Origin: Giardia muris | Lineage: Eukaryota; Fornicata; Diplomonadida; Hexamitidae | DNA: 64,000 nt | NCBI GenBank assembly: GCA_006247105.1 | Contig: CM016925.1 | Span: 2,418,001-2,482,000 of the forward strand | Reading direction: 5' to 3' | Part shown: one piece after another, positions 33,921-43,352 of the stretch | Numbering within the stretch: position 1 is the first letter of the stretch | Layout: every line of letters starts with the position of its first letter | The notes under the pieces: model-generated | Told to the model about the DNA's origin: nothing | The model's input: the letters and a program-made list of their open reading frames with translations, nothing else | Databases searched by the model: none | Program-made: the position numbers and the translations under genes

Positions 33921-35369
33921 ATGGAGGAAACGCCGAAGATCCACCCACTCCCTTGCTACAACACGATCACATCCATCAACGGCCCCATCGTCGTTGTCGA
34001 CAAGGTACAGAAGCAGTGTTACGGTGAAATCGTCACGCTTCAGCTCGGTAACGGAGAGACTCGAACTGGGAAGATCCTCGAATGCCATGGCTCCCAGGCT
34101 GTCCTCCAGATCTTCGAGGGAACAGAGGGCCTCGACATCAAACAGACATCGGTCCGCTTCACTGGAGAAGTCATGAAGGTCGGTGTCAGTCGCGCTCTGC
34201 TCGGGCGTACACTCTCGGGTGCGGGCGAGATTATTGATGGGGGAGCTCCCGTTCTGGCCGAGGAGGTCAGAGATATCGAGGGTTCATCCCTCAATCCGGT
34301 CAGCCGCGAGTATCCAAAGAATTGTCTCGAGACAGGCATCTCGACGATTGACATCCTGATGAGTATTTGTCAAGGCCAGAAGATCCTCCTTCTCAGTGGT
34401 AGCGGGCTCCCCTACAACCCGCTTCTCGCCCAAATTGCTCGTAACGCCCGCGTCTGCACGCCCTGGGGCCAGGAGGAGACGAAGGAGCAAGCCGAGGATA
34501 GCAAGTTCATGATAGTCTTCGCAGGAATTGGTCTCTCCCACGAGCAGGCGATGTATTTCCGCACGCAGTTCGAGCAGACAGGGGCGCTCAACCGTTCGGT
34601 TATGCTCCTGAACCTTGCCTCGGATCCTGTTGTCCAACGCATCAGCACTCCACGTATCGCCGTTACGATTGCAGAGTACTTCGCGTATACGCTTGGCTAT
34701 CACGTTCTCGTCCTCCTTTCGGACATCTTCAACTACGCGGATGCCCTGCGTCAGATCTCATCGGCACGCAACGAGGTTCCAGGGAGGAAGGGGTATCCCC
34801 CATACCTCTACTCGGACCTTTCGACGATCTATGAGCGTGCAGGCCGTGTTCGTAACACGCCTGGATCGATCACCCAAATCCCGTTAATCACACTTCCTAA
34901 CGATGATATCACTCACGTCATTGCGGACCTGTCTGCCTTCATCACGGAAGGCCAGATCTTTCAGGACCGTAAGCTTTTCAATCGAAACATCATCCCTGCT
35001 GTTGATCCGCTTCCAAGTCTCTCGCGACTCCAGAAGTCTGCAATTGGGAAGAACAAGACTCGTGACGACCACCCTGACGTTGCGAACCAGCTATACGCGT
35101 CGTATGCCATTGCTGTTGAGGTCCTTAGCCTGAAATCGATCGTCGGTGCGGAAGGTCTCAGTGAGAACGACCACAAGTACTTGAAGTTCCTTGAGGTCTT
35201 TGAAGAGTCCTTCCTCAAGCAGGACTTCAACGTCCGGCGCAGTATGTATGAGTCGCTTGATATTGCATGGAAATGTCTCAGAGTTCTTCCGATCAATCTC
35301 CTTGGGCGCATATCTGATTCCATCTTAGAGAAGTATTACTATGAGAGCGGGAAGCCACCTGCCAAGTGA
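33921..35369 (+). CDS. VMA2: V-ATPase subunit B
   Basis: A 482-residue V1 subunit B, the non-catalytic nucleotide-binding partner of subunit A in the proton pump head. Family text is present throughout: INGPIVVVDKV, SGAGEIIDGG, CLETGISTIDILMSICQGQKILLLSGSGLP, VFAGIGL, LNLASDPVVQRISTPRIA, FAYTLGYHVLVLLSD, and the arginine-finger region RKGYPPYLYSDLSTIYERAGR. The degenerate P-loop (no GK[ST]) is normal for B. Length is usual. The ATG follows ACACAAAA. AGTGAAT overlaps the stop. Codon use is strongly biased to C-ending codons, as expected for an abundant housekeeping protein. Confidence 0.97.
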   Translation: MEETPKIHPLPCYNTITSINGPIVVVDKVQKQCYGEIVTLQLGNGETRTGKILECHGSQAVLQIFEGTEGLDIKQTSVRFTGEVMKVGVSRALLGRTLSGAGEIIDGGAPVLAEEVRDIEGSSLNPVSREYPKNCLETGISTIDILMSICQGQKILLLSGSGLPYNPLLAQIARNARVCTPWGQEETKEQAEDSKFMIVFAGIGLSHEQAMYFRTQFEQTGALNRSVMLLNLASDPVVQRISTPRIAVTIAEYFAYTLGYHVLVLLSDIFNYADALRQISSARNEVPGRKGYPPYLYSDLSTIYERAGRVRNTPGSITQIPLITLPNDDITHVIADLSAFITEGQIFQDRKLFNRNIIPAVDPLPSLSRLQKSAIGKNKTRDDHPDVANQLYASYAIAVEVLSLKSIVGAEGLSENDHKYLKFLEVFEESFLKQDFNVRRSMYESLDIAWKCLRVLPINLLGRISDSILEKYYYESGKPPAK

Positions 35370-35371
35370 AT
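35365..35371 (+). terminator. AGTRAAY polyadenylation-type signal at V-ATPase B stop
   Basis: AGTGAAT contains the V-ATPase B stop TGA. Confidence 0.6.
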
Positions 35372-35378
35372 AGAAACT

Positions 35379-36143
35379 TCACTCTGTTATTGTTTGTTCT
35401 ATGACAAAGAAGCGGATTGGGTATAGGCCTTTCGGCCAAGTGTCTTGGGAACAAGCTGAAAGGATAGTACAACCAGCGGCCTCGCAGAGTGCTCGAATCA
35501 TTGGCTCACTACGCAAAAGATTAACGTCCTGCTCATCGAAGGCAAAGCCCTCAGGTAGGCAATTATCTTTCAGAAGGATTTTTCCACCGGGTAATAGAAG
35601 GTCAGTGATGGCGAACCGTAGAAAGGCAACGACGTCTGTATCTGTGAGGTGTCCAGTGATCCATTGAAGGAAGACAACATCGTACTTTCTATCTTTAATG
35701 ACGTTGCGGACAGCATCAATATCCTGGAGAGGTGCTACAAATCGGTTCCTAAGTGCATCCTTCGCGAAGTTCTTAGAGGATGCTTCAACAAAGGCCTGAC
35801 AGCCTTCCATTAGATCGACGTGCTCAAAGATTGGTGCGAGGGCGAACGTGGCCACTCGGCCAATCCCACCTCCACAGTCTATACAAGAGTTTGTTCGTAT
35901 TATTCCCTTAGTCGCCAACTCTTGTAGCTTAGTCTTTGACCAAGCTACATCACCCTCGTGCACATAAGAGAGCCCACCCAGCATTCCATCAATTGTGGGC
36001 TCAACACAATCGGTATACCAACTGGAACATGCTTTGTACCAGTATGGGGTGTTCATGAACGCGATAATGTCTCCATACTGAAGAGACTCTCCGTCGTTCC
36101 CTACCCCTAAGCATGAGGCAAAGGCCTGTAATGGTACCGTCAT
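35379..36143 (-). CDS. Protein N-terminal methyltransferase (NTMT1/METTL11A-like)
   Basis: A 254-residue class I SAM-dependent methyltransferase. It shows the NTMT1 signatures: YWYKACSS..., TIDGMLGG (about 50-57), CIDCGGGIGR (SAM site, about 87-96), VDLMEGCQAFVEAS, FLQWITGHLTDTD, and GGKILLKDNCLPEG. The family trimethylates the alpha-amine of proteins starting with Xaa-Pro-Lys after Met removal. The start at 36143 follows GTAAA; in-frame ATGs upstream would overlap the previous gene. The TAA stop of the upstream gene supplies part of this A-rich tract. Its stop faces V-ATPase B with a 9-bp gap. Confidence 0.88.
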   Translation of the reverse strand: MTVPLQAFASCLGVGNDGESLQYGDIIAFMNTPYWYKACSSWYTDCVEPTIDGMLGGLSYVHEGDVAWSKTKLQELATKGIIRTNSCIDCGGGIGRVATFALAPIFEHVDLMEGCQAFVEASSKNFAKDALRNRFVAPLQDIDAVRNVIKDRKYDVVFLQWITGHLTDTDVVAFLRFAITDLLLPGGKILLKDNCLPEGFAFDEQDVNLLRSEPMIRALCEAAGCTILSACSQDTWPKGLYPIRFFVIEQTITE

Positions 36144-36144
36144 T

Positions 36145-36651
36145 TTACTTCCCGAAACGACGTCGTCGACGATTGGTTCGAGGTCTATCCAGAGGATGGT
36201 CTGTTGTCGCTTGTGAAATATCAAAGTCCTTCTGGAAGGATGACAGCAAGGGGCTAAAAGCTACATTCCAGAACGTGACGATGATAAAGAATAGGAGCAG
36301 AATATCCAAGTAGAAGGCATATGGGGTCAATGGAACTAACGCGAAGACCAGGAGAAGGACGTACATGACGTCGAAAACACCACTGATGAAAGGTCCTTTA
36401 AGAGGCAAACCTCCATCGACAAGCTTCCCGTACTCATACCTTGGACGAGCAGCTCGACTTAGCCACCCATAGATGCTTAGGGAGATTAAGTAGTGACCCA
36501 TTGCCAGGGTAAGAGTAAGTCGGTCCGTGTATCGAAAGCGGAATACCAAGATGAGGGTGAAGACGAAGCCGGAGAAAACGATGATCCGCCAAGTCCGATG
36601 GAGTGCGGCCTCGTTATATGCAGCCACCTTCTTAGCAGAATCGTTAGCCAT
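36145..36651 (-). CDS. TMEM208/SND2-like ER membrane protein
   Basis: A 168-residue protein with an N-terminal soluble stretch and three or four hydrophobic segments (about 22-38, 45-62, 90-110 and 113-130). It ends in a basic tail (RPRTNRRRRRFGK). The order of helices, the KLVDGGLPL segment between them and the basic end resemble TMEM208/Snd2, part of the SRP-independent targeting route to the ER. The similarity is weak and seen by eye. It precedes the methyltransferase on the same strand, its TAA being one base from that gene's ATG. Confidence 0.6.
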   Translation of the reverse strand: MANDSAKKVAAYNEAALHRTWRIIVFSGFVFTLILVFRFRYTDRLTLTLAMGHYLISLSIYGWLSRAARPRYEYGKLVDGGLPLKGPFISGVFDVMYVLLLVFALVPLTPYAFYLDILLLFFIIVTFWNVAFSPLLSSFQKDFDISQATTDHPLDRPRTNRRRRRFGK

Positions 36652-36823
36652 TCCTAGTTTCCGGAAATATTAATGAGCATTCCATTGACTCCGGATTGAT
36701 AGAAGCCTCATTATGATCGTGTTTTCTTTACTTCAAGCCAATCAAAGGCGAGGATTTAAGAGTATAGATTCTTGGAGAGAATGATGAAAGATGAATGAGA
36801 AAGAGCCAAGGCCGACAATGGAG

Positions 36824-38596
36824 TCAATCACTATATTCTTCATATTCTTCTTCTTCACCCCCATCCTCAAATGGGATCGGAATTGCAACCTCGATGCCAC
36901 CGATCTCCTTTGGGATCGAAGGTTTGACATTACTAAGAAGCTGCCCATCAGTACTATCCAAACGACAGTCATATGCTGCTTCCCAATGCTCATGAATACG
37001 ATCATATATGTCCTCTAGGCCAACAAGGAAGGACTCATACTCTTCATCATCGTGGGAGGTAAGATACTCATGCACTCGGGTCAAACATGAAAGGTAGCTA
37101 TCGGCGAAGCGGAAGATAGCTAGGACGCATGTTTGAGCGAAGAGGCCTTGCGTATACGGACGACTCTTAAGTAATCTATTAAGAGCTATGACCAGACAAT
37201 CCCCAAGGCTAGTAAACCTTCTGAAGAAGGCGGCGTTCATCATCGTCCCATCTATAGCTCGAACGAATGTGAGAGAGCCTGTAATACAGGGCTGTTGTAA
37301 GGTCATAAGGAACGCCATCGATAAGTGAAGCATCCCTTGGAAGTCAAGCGATATGGCGGCGGCAATGGCCCTCTTCGTCCCAGGACATGCACGAAGATGA
37401 TCGGTCGCCCTCGTAATGATATGTAAGAGATCAGAGAGCATGTTCTCCTTGATTCGCGCATGGGTGCCCGGTGGTACAAGTTCTAAGAAACGGAGCATAA
37501 TGGCGAGGGAATTGTACGCCTTTATCAACGCGCGTATCTCAAGCTTGCTGAAGTCCTTAGCCGAGACGTTGTTATAGATGTTCAGCGTCAACTCGTGTAT
37601 TGTGACCTGGACCAGCTCCGGATGCTGCCAGACCTCGTGAGCAAGCCGACGGATGTGCTTCCATTTGGGTGTGTCGTTATTTGTCGCCTTGGCTATCGCC
37701 TTTGTAATCAGCCTATGGTGCATTACGTTGTAATGCTTCGGAACAGATCGGCTATACTTATACGTCTTCTCGACAGAGTACAGAAGCTGCATTGTCTCCA
37801 TGGACAAGGCCTCGGATTGAATAGTGTTCTGGACGCTTTGAGGCACAGGGTTCCGAGCAAGGTAATGGGGAGAGACGTTACCAACCGTGTACTCATTGAC
37901 AGAATGTGCATAACTAACAGATTCCTCCTCTGTCGGCGCGTACAAGGGCGACTGGAGGTATGAGTTAGTACTCAGTGTCGAATAGAGCTTACTTGATAAG
38001 CGGCTACGCTGACCAAATCTTCCAGAGCCAGCCGAACTTGAACGTGGCGGCATCCCATATGATTGCTTCGGCGTTAGAGAAATGATATGGTTTGACGTGT
38101 CATTGTTGAAGACACGCTCTCCATGCTCCTCCTGTGTTCCATCCTCTGCCCAGAACGAAGATCCATTGACATGCACGGGTGAAGGCGCTCGTGGCTGAGG
38201 TGTTGGGTCGCTAGGTCCTGAGAGTTCATCCTTGTACACAGTCGACTTTGGTATGGAATGAAAGGAGGATGAGTATGATGGAGTATCGACAGAATGGCCA
38301 GTAACTGAGATTGGTCGCGGAGAGACTGATCTTTTACCACCTTGAACCGGTTCTGGTGATGAACGTACAGATGTGCTGGCAATGATAGAGTTCTGGACCT
38401 CTGTATGTAACGCCGAGACCGAAGAGATGTAGGAGCGAAGTAGGTTTAATGCATTCCCAAGCATCGCCTCTGTTTGACTCCGCTCCGCTGGATCCAAGTC
38501 TGGGCGAGTCAGAGTTCGCTGTAGGTCGGCGATCATCTGATGGACATTCGCCTGTTGCAGGAGTAGCGCGTCATATGGTTTCGTTCCACTAAGCAT
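36824..38596 (-). CDS. ANTH-like domain protein
   Basis: A 590-residue protein. A short helical N-terminus and a Ser/Pro-rich linker lead into a helical domain from about residue 250 to 540. It contains ITKAIAKATNNDTPKWKHIRRLA, which matches the start of ANTH domains (AP180/CALM type: KATNxxxxPPKxKH). It also has LIKAYNSL and a late helix VLAIFRFADSYLSCLTRVHEYL like the ANTH end. The C-terminus is acidic (GGEEEEYEEYSD). ANTH domains bind phosphoinositides and clathrin adaptors. An unusual point is that the domain is C-terminal instead of N-terminal. The next gene upstream is a kinase of the family that acts on clathrin adaptors. The 172-bp gap on its 5' flank toward the TMEM208-like gene holds nothing I can name. 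Confidence 0.6.
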   Translation of the reverse strand: MLSGTKPYDALLLQQANVHQMIADLQRTLTRPDLDPAERSQTEAMLGNALNLLRSYISSVSALHTEVQNSIIASTSVRSSPEPVQGGKRSVSPRPISVTGHSVDTPSYSSSFHSIPKSTVYKDELSGPSDPTPQPRAPSPVHVNGSSFWAEDGTQEEHGERVFNNDTSNHIISLTPKQSYGMPPRSSSAGSGRFGQRSRLSSKLYSTLSTNSYLQSPLYAPTEEESVSYAHSVNEYTVGNVSPHYLARNPVPQSVQNTIQSEALSMETMQLLYSVEKTYKYSRSVPKHYNVMHHRLITKAIAKATNNDTPKWKHIRRLAHEVWQHPELVQVTIHELTLNIYNNVSAKDFSKLEIRALIKAYNSLAIMLRFLELVPPGTHARIKENMLSDLLHIITRATDHLRACPGTKRAIAAAISLDFQGMLHLSMAFLMTLQQPCITGSLTFVRAIDGTMMNAAFFRRFTSLGDCLVIALNRLLKSRPYTQGLFAQTCVLAIFRFADSYLSCLTRVHEYLTSHDDEEYESFLVGLEDIYDRIHEHWEAAYDCRLDSTDGQLLSNVKPSIPKEIGGIEVAIPIPFEDGGEEEEYEEYSD

Positions 38597-38651
38597 AATT
38601 TTAGCTCGAGGATCTCTGCATTTACAAGAGAAGTATGGCTAGTAAAGCCGA

Positions 38652-40274
38652 TTAAGAGGCCCCAGATGACTGGAGCTGCATGGCGAGCTGTAATTGCGCG
38701 TCCACCATCTGTTGTTGGAGTTCCATCTGGCGAATAAGCTCAGCTTGCTGTTCAAGAGGCATCGCTTGGAATACAGCGGGGTCGAAGGTATGGCCAGTTG
38801 TCGTGGGACTAGTGGGAGTAGCCGGAGGAATCGTGGGATGAGGTTGCGCCTGAGCCGCAGTCGCCATGGCACCCATCCCAAAGTTCTTCATATAAAGACC
38901 GTTCTGCTTCTGTACAGAGCTAATGGCCGGAGGAGTTGATGGAAACTGACCAGAAGATGCAAGTTGAGGCTTAGGTGTTGTTGCCATCTGGAACCCTTGT
39001 GCAGCGGCAAGGGTAGAGGGTTTAATATTCATCCCAAAGGAAGGAGGAGCTGGTATCTGGGTAGGTGCTACCACCGATGGCGCAGCTAATGATCCAAAGC
39101 CAAAGAGAGAATCATCACTCATTAAGGGAGTCGATGAAACAGGCATACCCATATCAGAGGCAAGAGCTTGATCCTGTGAAGTACTTGAGGCAATGGACAT
39201 GGAATTAGGAGGGGTGATATTCTGCGGTCGTGGTGTGTATTGAAAGTTGTACCGCGTATTCATGTACTCAGCAACTTGCCAGATATCTGCTCTCTGCGCA
39301 GGATCCTTAACCAAGCACATCCCAATAATATTCTTAAGTTCTTGCGAGTAATTAGGAGTTGGTGGGATGGTATAACGGCAATTGAAGTTGGCTAGGATCT
39401 CGCCATCAGGGAAGGGTAGCGTGAAGTACATCAAACGGAAGAGTAAGACACCCAATGCGAAAACGTCCGACTTGACAGTAATCGGGAACTTCGTGAAGAA
39501 GTCGATCATCTCTGGCGCACGGTACGAGGGCGTGGTCTTCCGCTGGACCTCATTTTCAACCTGTGTGCGTAGAACCATGTCACGAGAGAATATAGCACCG
39601 TCAAGGTACTGCTGTGACGTACATGATCCGAAGTCGCAAAGCTTGATGTACGAGGCCTCATTTGCATGGAAGCTCTGAAGACCTCTACCCTCCTGGAAAG
39701 GAGAGGTGACCAGGATGTTCTCTATCTTCAAATCGCGATTGGTAATCCCATGGGCATGCATCGTACAGACTGCCGACACGATCCGAGAGAAGGCGACCCA
39801 GATGAACTCCTCTGCAAAGCGTGCAGTCGGCTGTTTGACCATAAGGTCCACAAGAGAGCCACCGCGGCAAAGCTCAAGGAGAAAGTGGATCTCGATACTC
39901 CTTGAGAACTGCTGTTGCCTCGCTTGGAGAATTGTATCCGGGTCTAGTGGAACATTCCGGCCGGCAAGGGTAATAGCATAGAGCTTAACCACGGCGGGAT
40001 GCGAGCTGAAAAGGACGTGATAATACGCCTCGTCGAGACATTCGTGATACTGCGGTCCGGTCTGGATGATCATTCTCTTCACCGCATACTCCTCCTCAGG
40101 GTTAGAAGGGTTGGCAGCGACGTAGACAAAGCCGAAGCCACCCTGAGTGATATACTTTCGGACGATGAGCGAGCGCCCACCAATGCTGAGGGTCGATCCG
40201 AGGAAGCCGTCGTTCGGGCAGTTCTTGGGGCGTTTCTCGACCTGAACGGAGGACTGCTTACCCGCTTTATTCAT
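38652..40274 (-). CDS. NAK-family (AAK1/GAK/Ark1-like) protein kinase with NRD motif
   Basis: A 540-residue protein. The kinase domain spans about 36-330: glycine loop TQGGFGFVYV, lysine 66 in YAVKRM, catalytic loop NRDLKIEN, LCDFGS, and a TTPSYRAPEMIDF activation segment. The insert after the VKLY strand and the long DLYxxxxIx-type region are NAK features (AAK1: FIYVA-like glycine loop, RDLKVEN). The catalytic HRD is NRD; the DNA at that codon reads AAT. The remaining 200 residues are Pro/Gln/Ser/Met-rich with a Gln-rich helix at the end, as in AAK1. NAK kinases phosphorylate clathrin adaptor subunits. The neighbouring ANTH-like gene fits endocytosis. Confidence 0.85.
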   Translation of the reverse strand: MNKAGKQSSVQVEKRPKNCPNDGFLGSTLSIGGRSLIVRKYITQGGFGFVYVAANPSNPEEEYAVKRMIIQTGPQYHECLDEAYYHVLFSSHPAVVKLYAITLAGRNVPLDPDTILQARQQQFSRSIEIHFLLELCRGGSLVDLMVKQPTARFAEEFIWVAFSRIVSAVCTMHAHGITNRDLKIENILVTSPFQEGRGLQSFHANEASYIKLCDFGSCTSQQYLDGAIFSRDMVLRTQVENEVQRKTTPSYRAPEMIDFFTKFPITVKSDVFALGVLLFRLMYFTLPFPDGEILANFNCRYTIPPTPNYSQELKNIIGMCLVKDPAQRADIWQVAEYMNTRYNFQYTPRPQNITPPNSMSIASSTSQDQALASDMGMPVSSTPLMSDDSLFGFGSLAAPSVVAPTQIPAPPSFGMNIKPSTLAAAQGFQMATTPKPQLASSGQFPSTPPAISSVQKQNGLYMKNFGMGAMATAAQAQPHPTIPPATPTSPTTTGHTFDPAVFQAMPLEQQAELIRQMELQQQMVDAQLQLAMQLQSSGAS

Positions 40275-40450
40275 TCCTTTCTTTTTCGGTCATGTTGAGT
40301 ATGCTTCATTGGCCTAGATTAGTGGGCGTATCCTCGGACTAATCTTGAGCCCCTCAATTGATGGATCTTCTATTGAACCCCCTACTCTAGATCTCATACA
40401 CCATACCAATGAGTCCATCCAAGATCCAGAAAAGGCGAAAAAAACAATAC

Positions 40451-41335
40451 ATGACGCCCGCCCCTTTACGTCCATACCAACGCCCACACAGCAGCAGCAA
40501 GTACACAACCTACGGGGGTATTACGCGCCACAGGGTTCGCCAGGCGACCGCGGATATTGACGCCCTGAACACTCGACGAAACCACTTGGCCCATGAGGCG
40601 CGCGTCATGCAGGATGAGATCGATGCCCTTAAGCGCCTTAAGGTCAACGCCCTCATCCGCCAAGAGAAGCACCAGATGCGGAAGCTCGAGGAGACAGAGC
40701 GGGCAATTAACAAGCAAGTCGGGATCGAAGTCCAGCATACCGTGAATCAGGCAGCAAAGACAGATACTCTTAATAGGGCACGAATGGCAAAGCAGGCTCT
40801 CTACCAGCGGCGGCGACAAGATGCCGCAGATGTCCGCCAAGATTCTCAAGACCAATTGGAGGATCTCCAATTGCGCCGCACTGAGTTCCTAAATGACGTC
40901 AAAACTCGCCGTCTCAACAACGCCCTCGACACTGTCGACCTCAAACGCTCATACTCCTTGAAGATGGGGAACCGAGTGCGCGAGGCGCGAGAACGGACCA
41001 TCTTCGAGATGGATCATCTAAACAAGGAGAGATTGGCGCGGGAACAGACGGTTCGGGATCTTCGTGCCGAGGAGGGGGCATTGCTTGACGTCAACCGGGA
41101 TCTCCGCGAATTGCTTCAGAAGGAACGGGAAGGTGTCACGAAGATGCACCTGGCGACGAAGAACCGTTTGCAGATGATCGACGCCTACAAGGAGGACTTC
41201 AATGAGCAAGCATCTAGTCATATTCTAGCTCCCTTCAGAAATGATCTAAGCTACGTCAACGCCCGTATGTGCAAGAGTATCTGGGATCGAAAGGATGTCC
41301 CTGCACCCACCAAGAACCCCCTTATGGAGGTTTAG
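40451..41335 (+). CDS. Coiled-coil protein opening the C-x-C gene cluster
   Basis: A 294-residue basic coiled-coil protein. About 25 disordered residues (TPAPLRPYQRPHSSSK) are followed by continuous helix to residue 265 with many Arg, Gln and Glu, then a short tail. The Arg-rich pattern RTEFLNDVKTRRLNN... resembles microtubule-associated coiled coils but no family is named. I place the start at 40451, which follows GCGAAAAAAACAATAC; an in-frame ATG at 40409 is possible. It is the first of seven consecutive plus-strand frames. Codon bias toward C and G at third positions suggests good expression. Confidence 0.7.
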   Translation: MTPAPLRPYQRPHSSSKYTTYGGITRHRVRQATADIDALNTRRNHLAHEARVMQDEIDALKRLKVNALIRQEKHQMRKLEETERAINKQVGIEVQHTVNQAAKTDTLNRARMAKQALYQRRRQDAADVRQDSQDQLEDLQLRRTEFLNDVKTRRLNNALDTVDLKRSYSLKMGNRVREARERTIFEMDHLNKERLAREQTVRDLRAEEGALLDVNRDLRELLQKEREGVTKMHLATKNRLQMIDAYKEDFNEQASSHILAPFRNDLSYVNARMCKSIWDRKDVPAPTKNPLMEV

Positions 41336-41360
41336 TCTCTTGGCCTCGCGAAGAATAAAA

Positions 41361-42164
41361 ATGCACTCTTCGTTACCACCCGAGTATTGTTACGCGACGC
41401 ACGCAGGAAAGTGTCCACGGTGTGCCGGGGGGGTATATACGGGTTGTCGGTGCATGCTTCAGCGCCGAGCCCTTATCCAGGGAGACTTGGAGAAGACTCG
41501 TGCCGAACTCGAAGAGGCTACTCGCGATTATAACGATTATCATACCCGTTACCTCTGCCTTCGCGCTGACGAGCTTAGAGCCGAGCGTGGCCTTCCCCCA
41601 CGAACGGGTACTATTCCTTCTCGTCAGGTAAGGTCGATGACATGTGCCCAACATAGAAGAAAGGAGGATACTTCTTCTGATAAGCAGTACACAGATCCAT
41701 GTGGAGTTACTCATGTGACCTTTCAAAAGGGGATTCCGGCGCCTGCTGGAAATGCAACCAATGAAGATCTCGATTACTTTACTCGGCAGCAGAAGAAGAT
41801 CATCAATCGGCTAGACCAGGACACTCAACGAGCACGCGCCTCCTGGAATGCGGATGAGGAGTGCATGAACCGCCTGTTACGGTTAGCCGAGAAGGATGCA
41901 AAGGACCTACGAACATCATCGCAACGTATTCTGCAAAGCTCGTTAGATCTACAACATGATCGCGATTCGGACCGGACTCGCGTCGCAAAGAACACATATA
42001 TGCTCCAGTGTCGTGAACGTCCGTTCTTGGTCAACAAGGATACCGATGACTATTCGTCCGTACCCGTTAAGATGCGGCAGGTCGAATATCGACGGGCCGC
42101 TCACGCTCTGTGCTCAGAGGTGAAGGATACGACATACCAGCCCACTGCGCTCCTGCCCATGTGA
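41361..42164 (+). CDS. C-x-C signature protein 1 (coiled-coil)
   Basis: A 267-residue protein. The N-terminus carries H14, C18-P, C21, then C29-x-C31 (THAGKCPRC ... TGCRC). A coiled coil follows (residues 35-75), then a loop, then a second helical stretch from about 135 to 230. No known domain is recognised; the C-x-C element is shared with the following genes. The ATG follows GAATAAAA. The frame open upstream to 41295 overlaps the previous gene and is rejected. Possible comparison is with SAXO/FAM154 microtubule proteins, which begin with a Cys-rich C-x-C block, but there is no further match. Confidence 0.75.
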   Translation: MHSSLPPEYCYATHAGKCPRCAGGVYTGCRCMLQRRALIQGDLEKTRAELEEATRDYNDYHTRYLCLRADELRAERGLPPRTGTIPSRQVRSMTCAQHRRKEDTSSDKQYTDPCGVTHVTFQKGIPAPAGNATNEDLDYFTRQQKKIINRLDQDTQRARASWNADEECMNRLLRLAEKDAKDLRTSSQRILQSSLDLQHDRDSDRTRVAKNTYMLQCRERPFLVNKDTDDYSSVPVKMRQVEYRRAAHALCSEVKDTTYQPTALLPM

Positions 42165-42212
42165 ACTAGCAGGCTTCCGATTCGGCCGCGCGCACTGACG
42201 GCGCAATAAAAA

Positions 42213-43352
42213 ATGGAGACCACGCGCCCTGCCGCGCTCAACGCCAAGGCCCACGGTTGTGGGTATCAGGGAGGGCCGTGCGTTTGCGCCCAGTGCATCA
42301 CCCTTCCGCAGATCTCCCACAAATGCATCCCTTTTCAGCAACACCTGTACACTCACAGGATTCGGACCAATGTCCATCGGACGCCGACGAACTATAGGCA
42401 CATGATGCTCACCTCCGCCCCACTGGCCTTGGAGGGAGGGACTCTGGGCGAGCCCTCGCAGGCATTGGCAGACTCGCAGGTGACGAATGCGCACATCCAA
42501 GAGTACATCCCTATGGAGAGCGACATTGCTTCATCGCAATATGAGCCCGTCCGGTCAGAGGAGGGGACGGCCAGACAAGGTCAAACAGAGCTATCTTTCG
42601 CCCCGAAGACTGAGCTTGCCAGCACTATCAATGGTGTTGCCTTAACGCCTCCAGGAACACTAGATAAGAACGGTGGGACCATCCTCAACCCAAAGGACTT
42701 CGAATATGTCCCCCCCAAGTCACGCAGTATTCGGCGCTCAGGTACTCAGACCAGGACTGCATCGGCGCAATACTCTCATATGGAACCACCAATACACTTC
42801 GATACCCCTGGTTCTGTTGAATGTGATGGACCCGGGTCCGATGGACGACTCGAGGCCAGCCAAACGGGCGGATCATATCAAGGCCATTTGCAACGCTCGA
42901 TCCCACTCAGCGACACCAGACCTGCTCCCCTGCCTCGCGATGGGACGACGTCCGGCCCTTGGAAGTTTCAGCCTAATGTTTCCTTGCTCAAATACCCTAC
43001 CTACAAGAACCATATGGAAGAGAATTTCAAGCCCGGATACTCCGAGTGGCGGCATGCGAATATGGGGATGCCAAGGCGAGAGGTGTACACTGCTCCAGTA
43101 CCGCAGCGGCGGGTTCCGACCGAGGCGGAGCGGCTGGAGCAAAGGGCGCGGGAGGCTAAAGACATGCGCGTGATGCGCAATATGTTCGCTAGCGGGATGC
43201 ACACATTCAAGGCATCAACTTTACCACTGAATAGGACGCTTGTCGACTACAACGACGTGTCTGGACAACGCGCCCAGGCAGAATATCTCCCAACGATCTC
43301 GACCGCCTGTCGGATGCCATCCTGCGCCGGACGGGGGTGTCCAGGCCAATAG
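42213..43352 (+). CDS. C-x-C signature protein 2
   Basis: A 379-residue, mostly unstructured protein rich in Pro, Thr, Ser and Arg. Its start has H14-x-C16-G, then C23-V-C25 and C28. The C-terminus is Cys-containing as well (CRMPSCAGRGCPGQ). The middle has short repeated-looking polar segments and a Glu/Arg-rich helix near residues 300-325 (EAERLEQRAREAKDMRVM). No recognised family. The ATG follows GCAATAAAAA. AGTGAAC overlaps the stop, and the next gene starts 19 bp later, so transcripts must end within that space or overlap. Confidence 0.75.
   Translation: METTRPAALNAKAHGCGYQGGPCVCAQCITLPQISHKCIPFQQHLYTHRIRTNVHRTPTNYRHMMLTSAPLALEGGTLGEPSQALADSQVTNAHIQEYIPMESDIASSQYEPVRSEEGTARQGQTELSFAPKTELASTINGVALTPPGTLDKNGGTILNPKDFEYVPPKSRSIRRSGTQTRTASAQYSHMEPPIHFDTPGSVECDGPGSDGRLEASQTGGSYQGHLQRSIPLSDTRPAPLPRDGTTSGPWKFQPNVSLLKYPTYKNHMEENFKPGYSEWRHANMGMPRREVYTAPVPQRRVPTEAERLEQRAREAKDMRVMRNMFASGMHTFKASTLPLNRTLVDYNDVSGQRAQAEYLPTISTACRMPSCAGRGCPGQ

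Noticed and set aside
41295..41360. Longer start of C-x-C protein 1 at 41295
   Set aside because: Overlaps the 3' coding end of the previous gene and lacks the A-rich tract; the ATG at 41361 has it.
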